In this document: positions 61,088 to 64,000 of the stretch, one piece after another
Layout: the number at the start of each line of letters is the position of its first letter
Position numbering within the stretch: position 1 is the stretch's first letter
Source: Opitutaceae bacterium
GTDB taxonomy: Bacteria; Verrucomicrobiota; Verrucomicrobiia; Opitutales; Opitutaceae
Assembly: GCA_002713695.1 (NCBI GenBank)
Contig: PAUB01000023.1
Location: 37,095-101,094, forward strand
DNA length: 64,000 nucleotides
Reading direction: 5' to 3'
Position numbers and translations under genes: made by a program
Notes under the pieces: model-generated
What the model saw: only the letters and a program-made list of their open reading frames with translations
Told to the model about the DNA's origin: nothing
Databases searched by the model: none

Positions 61088-62446
61088 ATGGCGGCGGCTG
61101 TCGCTCGGTCACCTTTCCAGCCGCTGCTGCGCGTAGCCACGCGTGCGACGCACCTGTCGACGTTTCCCGAAAACGCCACCCACGAAGAACGGACCAGCTT
61201 CGCGCGAGACGTCGAGTGCATGCTCTGCTGCATTTTGGGTACCGGCGGCGACGACGCGTGCGAAGCGGATATGTTTGCGGAGACGCGCAAGCGGATGCTC
61301 GCGTTTTGCGAACGCTACCGAATCGCGCACTCGCAGCACGACGCCTCGATCGTGCTGGTGCGCGAGTTCCTGAAGATCGTGCCGGTTCTGCGCAAGATCT
61401 TCGTGGGCACGGGCATGCAGCGCGTCACAGGCCGCACACACTTGGAGCCCGTGCGCAGCGTGAGGCTGTGGTGCGCCGAGCTGCTGCAGAAAATCGGGCA
61501 GTTCTTTGCTCTCGAATGGGACGACGGTTACTGCAGCAGCAGTCCTGTTGATGGTCAGCCTGTGCAGACGGAAGAGCCCGTGTTTTTCGTGTACGACGTC
61601 ACTTTCCAAGCACACAGGCTGTCGCAGGACAAGGCAAGCGAGAAGAGCGACAGTTCTCTGTCGTCCTTTGTACAAGATTGGTTCGTGACCAAGCAGCGCA
61701 AAGGGAGCAGCTTGTCCGGGGAGCTGGTCGTCGGCGCCGGCGACCAGTATGCGGCACGGATCGCCGACACGCACCGCAACCAAATCGACTTCGTGCTTCG
61801 GCAGGTGACGGGGCTGCGTGCACTGAGGGCGATGGAAGTTGATCTGCGGGAGATAAGTCGAAGGATGCAGCGGTACACGGACTGCAACCATCCGTACGAA
61901 CGCTTCATGCGAGACGAAGCGGCCGCGCTGATGTGGAAGTGGCCGGCCGCTCAGGCGGAGGAGGTGCTGCTGACCCTGGAGGCGTACGTCGCGGCGCACG
62001 CGCTGCGAGGAGTGTGCAGGCGCACCATGCAAGCGGTGCGTTTGGACGTCGCCGGTCCGTTTCAGCGTGACATCAGCGTCCTTGACCACACGACGGAGCT
62101 GGTGAACGCGGCCGTGTGCGAGCTGGCGTGGGCGTTCGTGGAGAACAACACCGGCGGTCGCACTGGAGGAGACAGCACACGGTCTCCGTCGGGGAAGCGG
62201 GCTCGGCCGGAAGCAGGAGGAGAAGACGCAGTGCAGCGAGCCGAGCTCGTCGAGCTCGTCGAGCCGCTGTATTGCGCGCGATGCCCTCGGCGCGTAGCCG
62301 AGCACACGTGTCTGGCCTGCGAGCACTTCTTTTGCGAGTGGCACTGGCAGCGGCACGGGCAGAGGGTGGAAGACGAGCTATGCCCGTGGTGCGCAGCGGA
62401 CGGCGCACGGGCGATCGATCCGGTCGGACACGGCCGACACATGTAG
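61088..62446 (+). CDS. Protein with a C-terminal RING/B-box-like zinc domain (452 residues)
   Basis: The start is the ATG at 61088; the frame is open further upstream through low-complexity sequence. The first 370 residues are helical and soluble with no recognised fold ('FARDVECMLCCILGTGG', 'LWCAELLQKIGQFFALEWDD'). A disordered Gly/Ser/Arg linker follows. The last 60 residues have 'LYCARCPRR', 'HTCLACEHFFCEWHWQRHG' and 'LCPWCAA', a Cys-Cys/Cys-Cys/Cys-His/Cys-Cys order like cross-brace B-box or RING-type fingers. An E3-ligase-like or adaptor role against host proteins is possible but the fold must be tested. Confidence 0.75.
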   Translation: MAAAVARSPFQPLLRVATRATHLSTFPENATHEERTSFARDVECMLCCILGTGGDDACEADMFAETRKRMLAFCERYRIAHSQHDASIVLVREFLKIVPVLRKIFVGTGMQRVTGRTHLEPVRSVRLWCAELLQKIGQFFALEWDDGYCSSSPVDGQPVQTEEPVFFVYDVTFQAHRLSQDKASEKSDSSLSSFVQDWFVTKQRKGSSLSGELVVGAGDQYAARIADTHRNQIDFVLRQVTGLRALRAMEVDLREISRRMQRYTDCNHPYERFMRDEAAALMWKWPAAQAEEVLLTLEAYVAAHALRGVCRRTMQAVRLDVAGPFQRDISVLDHTTELVNAAVCELAWAFVENNTGGRTGGDSTRSPSGKRARPEAGGEDAVQRAELVELVEPLYCARCPRRVAEHTCLACEHFFCEWHWQRHGQRVEDELCPWCAADGARAIDPVGHGRHM

Positions 62447-62500
62447 AGAGAGAAAGAGAAAGAGACAGAAAGAGAGACAGACGGACAGAGAGAGGGTATG
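62445..62500. repeat. Purine-rich GA tract after the zinc protein gene
   Basis: AGAGAGAAAGAGAAAGAGAC-type sequence with few pyrimidines between two convergent genes. Confidence 0.8.
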
Positions 62501-62589
62501 GTGTGTGGCCGGCGTACGGACCGAGGCCTCGCGACTCGGTAGTTTAAAAGTCTGTCAGTCGTTTTAGTAACACGAGTGATTTTTTTTCC

Positions 62590-64000
62590 CTAGAACCAGG
62601 TCGCTCCTTGGTGGAATACAACGTCTGAGAAGAACGCCGGAACGAGGGTTTCTTTAATGGCGTTTTTAGTGGCCTCATCCAATTTATCTCCCGAGCCCTT
62701 TACGTAGAGCGTCAGGTAGCGTGCAGCCGAGGAGGACGCCTCGCGCGGGTGGAAGAGGGGGCGGATCGTGTCGTCTGTCCACTTCTGCACATCCAACTCC
62801 CCGTACAAGCTCGACAGCCCAATGTGCAATACTTGCAGCTTCTTCAGGTTCGTGAAGAGTTGCTGGTTGTCAAATACGTAGGGAGTGCGGCCTCCCAACT
62901 CGAGCTCGCGCAAATTAACGAGGTTCTTCAACAGGTCCGAGGGCAGCGTCATCGGTGATGTGTCGTTCGTGCCCAAGTGCAGCTCGTTCAAATTAACGAG
63001 GTTCTCGAACAGGCCCGCGGGCAGCGTCGTCAAGTTGTTGTTGCTCAACATCAGCTTGTCCAAATTCTCGAGGGTCTCGAACAGGCCCGAGGGCAGCTCC
63101 GTCAAGTTGTTCTGGTACAAGATCAGCGTCTTCAACTCAACGAGTGTCTCGAACAGGCCCGAGGGCAGCGTCGTCAAGTTGTTCTGGTACAAGATCAGCG
63201 TCTTCAACTCAACGAGTGTCTCGAACAGGCCCGAGGGCAGCGTCGTCAACTCGTTGTTGCTCAAGGTCAGCCTGTCCAAATTAACGAGTGTCTCGAACAG
63301 GCCCGAGGGCAGCTCCGTCAAGTTGTTGTCGCTCAAGTCCAGCTCGCACAAATTAACGAGGTTCTCGAACAGGCCCGAGCGCAGCTTCGTCAAGTTGTTG
63401 TTGCTCAAGTTCAGCTCGCGCAAATTAACGAGGTTCTTGAACAGGCCCGAGGGCAGCGTCGTCGGGAGGTTTTGGATGCGCAGCTTCCGCATCCAGCGGA
63501 GTTCGGGCAGGATTTGCTTCCAGCCCAGCCAATTCACATTGAGTCCTTTTTTCACGATTTTATGAAAGTCCCTAGGGTCCGAGCCGTCGGCGCCACTCGC
63601 CAGCCAGTACTGGCCGGCGAGTGCCGGCGACATCGGGAAGCAGCGGACGTACTTGTGGCCTAACATGTTCTCGCTCGCCTTCGCTTGTTCCACGATCCAC
63701 TTCCAGTCGTCCCACTCTGTGTTCCGTGCGCCTCCCACCGTCGGTGCGTGGAACCGGTACAGAACCATTTTTTTGGACGGGCCCTCCCTGCCATACTCGC
63801 TGTAGGTATACCCTCCTTTGATCTCGTACTCGCACTGGAACGTGTGCTGCAGCGGCGGTTGGCCCGACATCTTCTCCTCCTGCTGCATTCTCCACATTTC
63901 GTAAGCCTCCGAATCCTCACTTTCGTCAGCTTCCGAATCCTCACTTTCGTCAGCTTCCGAATCCTCACTTTCGTCAGCTTCCGAATCCTCACTTTCGTCA
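62590..64000 (-). CDS. Leucine-rich repeat protein, start beyond the right edge
   Basis: The frame ends at 62590 and stays open to base 64000, at least 469 residues. At the visible N-terminal side is an acidic 8-residue repeat (Asp-Glu-Ser-Glu-Asp-Ser-Glu-Ala). After about 130 residues of globular sequence, some nine LRRs of 23 residues follow, with consensus 'LPSGLFETLVNLxxLxLS' plus Asn-Asn-Leu-Thr. Two adjacent units ('LVELKTLILYQNNLT') are nearly identical in DNA. A C-terminal domain of about 120 residues ends it. The 'F..L..L..L.L..N.L..LP' pattern is of the eukaryotic/bacterial surface type. LRRs bind proteins; a host-interaction role and capture from a cellular genome are inferences. 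Confidence 0.88.
   Translation of the reverse strand, partial: DESEDSEADESEDSEADESEDSEADESEDSEAYEMWRMQQEEKMSGQPPLQHTFQCEYEIKGGYTYSEYGREGPSKKMVLYRFHAPTVGGARNTEWDDWKWIVEQAKASENMLGHKYVRCFPMSPALAGQYWLASGADGSDPRDFHKIVKKGLNVNWLGWKQILPELRWMRKLRIQNLPTTLPSGLFKNLVNLRELNLSNNNLTKLRSGLFENLVNLCELDLSDNNLTELPSGLFETLVNLDRLTLSNNELTTLPSGLFETLVELKTLILYQNNLTTLPSGLFETLVELKTLILYQNNLTELPSGLFETLENLDKLMLSNNNLTTLPAGLFENLVNLNELHLGTNDTSPMTLPSDLLKNLVNLRELELGGRTPYVFDNQQLFTNLKKLQVLHIGLSSLYGELDVQKWTDDTIRPLFHPREASSSAARYLTLYVKGSGDKLDEATKNAIKETLVPAFFSDVVFHQGATWF
63898..64000. repeat. 24-base tandem repeat encoding an acidic octapeptide
   Basis: About four copies of the 24-base unit GAAAGTGAGGATTCGGAAGC plus TGAC (minus strand) run to the window edge, in frame with the LRR protein. 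The copies are identical, which suggests recent expansion. Confidence 0.88.

Noticed and set aside
56806..61290. A 1494-codon minus-strand frame across the EGF glycoprotein gene
   Set aside because: Same antisense effect of strong GC3 bias; composition is Arg/Ala/Val-rich and it covers a clear signal-peptide and EGF protein on the other strand.
63660..63992. Minus-strand frame rich in 'RIRKLTKV' repeats
   Set aside because: It is a wrong-frame reading of the 24-base repeat; the frame continuous with the LRR protein gives the acidic octapeptide.

Overview
The window looks like part of the genome of a large, GC-rich double-stranded DNA virus of a protist, most likely a mirusvirus (Mirusviricota) or a close herpesvirus-like relative; it could also be an integrated copy. 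Three lines of evidence support this. First, a herpesvirus-type virion module is present: an HK97-fold-like major capsid protein (34479..38567), a capsid maturation protease fused to a coiled-coil scaffold (55441..56736), and the ATPase-end and nuclease parts of a packaging terminase (993..3399). Second, the remaining genes are typical of nucleus-replicating giant viruses: a ribonucleotide reductase small subunit, a K+ channel, very large type I glycoproteins and many multi-pass membrane proteins. Third, the expression signals are eukaryotic: TATA boxes 50-90 bases before many starts, and spliceosomal introns with GTGAGT/CAG borders. No tRNA, rRNA, CRISPR array, transposase or bacterial-type operon was seen.

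Layout. 1-3.4 kb, minus strand: ribonucleotide reductase small subunit (runs off the left edge) and a spliced terminase gene whose introns hold two plus-strand genes. 3.6-7.7 kb: membrane cluster (four-helix protein, K+ channel, seven-helix protein with a 59-base intron) and an unknown gene ended by a perfect 26-base palindrome. 7.8-21.5 kb: one 4551-residue type I membrane protein with repeated LamG/concanavalin-like domains. 21.5-27.1 kb: small unknown and membrane genes. 27.2-32.3 kb: a 1706-residue Cys-rich, mucin-like glycoprotein. 32.4-42.4 kb: capsid region with the major capsid protein and several small membrane or tail-anchored proteins. 42.6-56.7 kb: mostly unknown proteins, several nuclear or zinc-binding in character, ending with the protease-scaffold. 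56.8-60.9 kb: a second Cys-rich EGF-bearing glycoprotein. 61.1-64 kb: a RING/B-box-like protein and an LRR protein that runs off the right edge.

How the genes fit together: the maturation protease/scaffold and capsid protein would build the procapsid and the terminase would fill it. The giant LamG protein and the two Cys-rich glycoproteins are probably the envelope or attachment surface. The channel and multi-helix proteins would act in envelope or host membranes. Ribonucleotide reductase supplies dNTPs. Portal and triplex proteins are expected in such a module but I could not recognise them; several unassigned genes are candidates. Genes lie on both strands and are often divergent from a shared TATA-rich spacer. 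No gene-free stretch exceeds about 300 bases.
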